From Glaciimonas sp. CA11.2 (lineage in GTDB: Bacteria > Pseudomonadota > Gammaproteobacteria > Burkholderiales > Burkholderiaceae_D), in the NCBI RefSeq assembly GCF_034314045.1, contig NZ_JAVIWL010000001.1, forward strand, positions 744,001 to 808,000: a stretch of 64,000 nt of DNA. The letters run 5' to 3'. This document shows, in pieces, positions 62,106 to 64,000 of the stretch. The translations under genes were made by a program, and so were the position numbers. Under the pieces are notes generated by a model, which saw only the letters and a list, made by a program, of their open reading frames with translations, made no database searches and was not told where the DNA came from. How positions within the stretch are numbered: the first letter of the stretch is position 1; each line of letters starts with the position of its first letter.

Positions 62106-62861
62106 CTATAGGGCGGCACCGCCGTCCATAGCTACTTCCGATCCGGTCATGTATGCGCTGTCATCAGACAAAAGAAACAACACCAATTTGGCAATTTCTT
62201 CCTTGGTGCCAAGACGTTTCATTGGCACTTGCTGTACCCGACGAAGGTTTTCTTCGCGGCTACGGATGTTGAGCATATCGGTATCAATCGGCCCTGGATG
62301 AACCGAGTTGACACGAATATTGCGATCCGCCAACTCTAGCGCGGCGGCCTTGGTCATACCGCGCACCGCCCATTTGCTGGCCGTGTAAGCAATTGAATTA
62401 GGCGCGCTGCGCAAGGCCACAGTGGATGACATATTCACGATCGCGCCGCTGCCGGTTTCTTCGAAAGCTGCGACCACAGCGCGCATGCCAAGAAAAGTAC
62501 CCAATTGATTGATGCGCATATGCCGTTCGAACTGGGCGGTGTCGGTATCGACTAGCGCTTGCGGGGTGTACACGCCAGCATTGTTGACCAAACCGTGTAA
62601 TTTTCCCATGCTGCGGGCAACGGCAACGGCTGCATCCCACTGCGCTTCGGAGGTGACATCCAACGGCTGAAAAATACACGCGTCGCCTAATTCTTGCGCC
62701 AGTTGCTGGCCTTCTTCGATCAGGACATCGGCAATCACAACCTTCGCGCCTTCGGCCACCAGAAAACGGGCTTGCGCAGTACCGAGGCCACGTGCGCCGC
62801 CGGAAATCAAAAATACTTTGTTAGTAAAACGCGTCTGTTCGTGATTCATATTGGCATTCAT
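62106..62861 (-). CDS. Short-chain dehydrogenase/reductase (SDR 3)
   Basis: Classical SDR of about 251 residues. SGGARGLG is the cofactor motif, with NNAG, the Ser in NMSSTVAL and YTASK; VVIADVLIEEG suggests NAD. It resembles cyclohexanol- and hydroxysteroid-type dehydrogenases in general pattern. The start is uncertain: the frame to 62930 begins with GTG, while ATGs at 62861 and 62849 lack strong ribosome-binding sites. It follows BVMO 3 by about 100 bases on the same strand. Alcohol-to-ketone oxidation before BVMO 3 is a plausible role. Confidence 0.9.
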   Translation of the reverse strand: MNANMNHEQTRFTNKVFLISGGARGLGTAQARFLVAEGAKVVIADVLIEEGQQLAQELGDACIFQPLDVTSEAQWDAAVAVARSMGKLHGLVNNAGVYTPQALVDTDTAQFERHMRINQLGTFLGMRAVVAAFEETGSGAIVNMSSTVALRSAPNSIAYTASKWAVRGMTKAAALELADRNIRVNSVHPGPIDTDMLNIRSREENLRRVQQVPMKRLGTKEEIAKLVLFLLSDDSAYMTGSEVAMDGGAAL

Positions 62862-62960
62862 AATAAGGTTTGAAAGGCTCTGCACCTGATGCAAAATTGG
62901 TCCGTTGATCGCACGGGCTGTTATAGCCACATCAGGTGTTTGGATCGGTCCAGCGCAACG

Positions 62961-64000
62961 TCAGGCAGATGTAAATGCAAAGCCACGATAGTCATCGGCG
63001 ACTACTTCTTCGCAAATCACGCTGTAATTTCCGAAGCCGCCCACGTAAGGCAAAAAGACTTGCGGTTTCCCCGGAATATTTGCGCCCATAAACCAGGACT
63101 TCGTACTTGGAAAGAGTGTCTTTGAGGCGACTTCATTCACGTGGGCTACCCAATCGTTCTCGGCACTCAGATCCGCCTCGGCCACGCCACGCTCGTTTTT
63201 TTGCATGGAAGCAAGACAATTGGCAATCCAGTTCACATGCTGCTCGATGGCCACGACGACATTGGTCAAAATCGATGGACTGCCAGGACCCGTAATGAAG
63301 AAGAGATTAGGGAAACCAGCTGTCATCAATCCCAGATAAGTCCGCGGCCCATCAGTCCACTTATCTTTTAGTGCGAGACCTCCGGTTCCACGAATATCAA
63401 TGCGATCAAGCGCGCCGGTCACCGCGTCGTAACCGGTGGCAAACACGATACAGTCCAAATCATATGTAGCAGCAGCGGTACGCATTCCTTCCGGTACGAT
63501 TTCTACAATCGGTGCAGTGCGCAAATCGACCAGACTGACGTGCGGTTGATTAAATGTCTGGTAATAATCGGTGTCGACGCAAATACGTTTGGTGCCGATG
63601 GCGTGGTCGTTCGGTGCTAGCAATGCCGCGATATCGGGATCATTGACCGTGGTGTGAATTTTATTTCGCACGAATTGTGCAGCGCTGTCGTTCGAGCTGC
63701 GGTTGGTATAAATATCGTTGAACGCATGCGTGTAGTTGGCTCCGCCACGCTGCCAGCGGCGCTCGTATTCCGCCTCGCGCTCAGCTTCCGGCACGTCGGT
63801 GGTGGCGCGCGTGCTGTATTCATACAAGATACCGGAACGGGTGTGTCGCGCTTTTTCGCGGTTCGCGGCGTAGTCAGCCTTCCAACTTTGTTGGTCTTCG
63901 TCCGATAGTGGACGATTCCAGGCAGGAATGCTGAAGTTAGGTGTGCGCTGAAACACCACTAATTCGCTGGCCTGACGCGCAATCACCGGTATGGTCTGGA
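62961..64000 (-). CDS. Type I Baeyer-Villiger monooxygenase (BVMO 3), 5'-truncated by the window edge
   Basis: C-terminal 346 codons of a third BVMO. The frame continues unbroken to the window edge, reading TIPVIARQ at the cut, which matches the region just after GTGSSGIQ in BVMO 1 and 2. Shared stretches include KRICVDT, FATGYDA, YLGLM and GFPNLFFITGPGSPS. The FAD motif and fingerprint lie outside the window. It is upstream of SDR 3 on the same strand. It is about as close to BVMO 1 as BVMO 2 is, so the three form a local paralogue set. Confidence 0.92.
   Translation of the reverse strand, partial: QTIPVIARQASELVVFQRTPNFSIPAWNRPLSDEDQQSWKADYAANREKARHTRSGILYEYSTRATTDVPEAEREAEYERRWQRGGANYTHAFNDIYTNRSSNDSAAQFVRNKIHTTVNDPDIAALLAPNDHAIGTKRICVDTDYYQTFNQPHVSLVDLRTAPIVEIVPEGMRTAAATYDLDCIVFATGYDAVTGALDRIDIRGTGGLALKDKWTDGPRTYLGLMTAGFPNLFFITGPGSPSILTNVVVAIEQHVNWIANCLASMQKNERGVAEADLSAENDWVAHVNEVASKTLFPSTKSWFMGANIPGKPQVFLPYVGGFGNYSVICEEVVADDYRGFAFTSA

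Noticed and set aside
1-64000. Integrated mobile element or prophage
   Set aside because: No integrase, transposase, phage gene, tRNA target or clear attachment repeats were seen; only the small dispersed elements and the HepT-MntA pair suggest mobility.

Overview
The window looks like chromosomal DNA from a Gram-negative betaproteobacterium, most likely Burkholderiales and possibly Oxalobacteraceae. This rests on a Gram-negative porin, Bug/TctC-type receptors, many branched-chain-amino-acid-type (HAAT) ABC importers, LysR/IclR/TetR/AraC regulators and moderate GC by eye. The species assignment is inference; no rRNA, tRNA, transposase, phage gene or CRISPR array was seen. Almost every gene lies on the minus strand; only three recognised genes are on plus (a CoA-transferase at 27720, a CzcE-like protein at 40265 and an SDR at 54178).

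Layout. (1) 1-969: 3'-truncated porin. (2) 1481-18111: a long minus-strand catabolic block, in transcription order cupin, TauD/TfdA dioxygenase, amidohydrolase, Baeyer-Villiger monooxygenase (BVMO 1), a complete importer (livK, livH, a fused livM-livG, livF), SDR, GST-like protein, and a second complete importer (livKHMGF). A LysR gene, an acyl-CoA ligase and an AraC gene lie just upstream (18323-22401). (3) 22677-39497: a CoA-dependent island with a split tripartite tricarboxylate transporter (tctBA here, tctC 14 kb away), acyl-CoA dehydrogenase, enoyl-CoA hydratase, class III CoA-transferase, a HepT-MntA pair, TetR, three thiolase-fold proteins, two DUF35 proteins, a flavin monooxygenase and an acyl-CoA ligase. 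(4) 40265-49013: CzcE-like protein, then a PQQ dehydrogenase and cytochrome c placed directly behind a third importer, and a LysR gene. (5) 49063-64000: flavin reductase plus luciferase-like monooxygenase, IclR, an orphan importer receptor, SDR, BVMO 2, a fourth importer, a third SDR and a truncated BVMO 3.

How the genes may work together (inference). PQQ dehydrogenase and SDRs would oxidise alcohols to ketones; BVMOs, and perhaps the luciferase-like pair, would insert oxygen to give esters or lactones; the amidohydrolase could open a lactone; CoA ligases or the CoA-transferase would activate the acids; dehydrogenase, hydratase and thiolase/DUF35 proteins would cleave the chain. The importers and the TctABC system would bring in acids or other polar substrates. 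The true substrate cannot be read from sequence; an alicyclic or terpenoid ketone is only a hypothesis.

Three non-coding patterns stand out. A dispersed family of about 100-120 bp elements (14896, 21347, 21490, 34405, 51010, 61986) has terminal arms, and in most copies a central arm, that differ between copies but still pair within each copy; one copy is amplified into 115-bp tandem units. A TAC-N6-GTA palindrome occurs in pairs 20-21 bp apart before tctBA, frc and tctC, with a further cluster before echA, which suggests one regulon covering block 3. A TTTCGA-N4-TCGAAA palindrome precedes iclR, the orphan receptor/SDR pair and the fourth importer, which suggests an IclR regulon.
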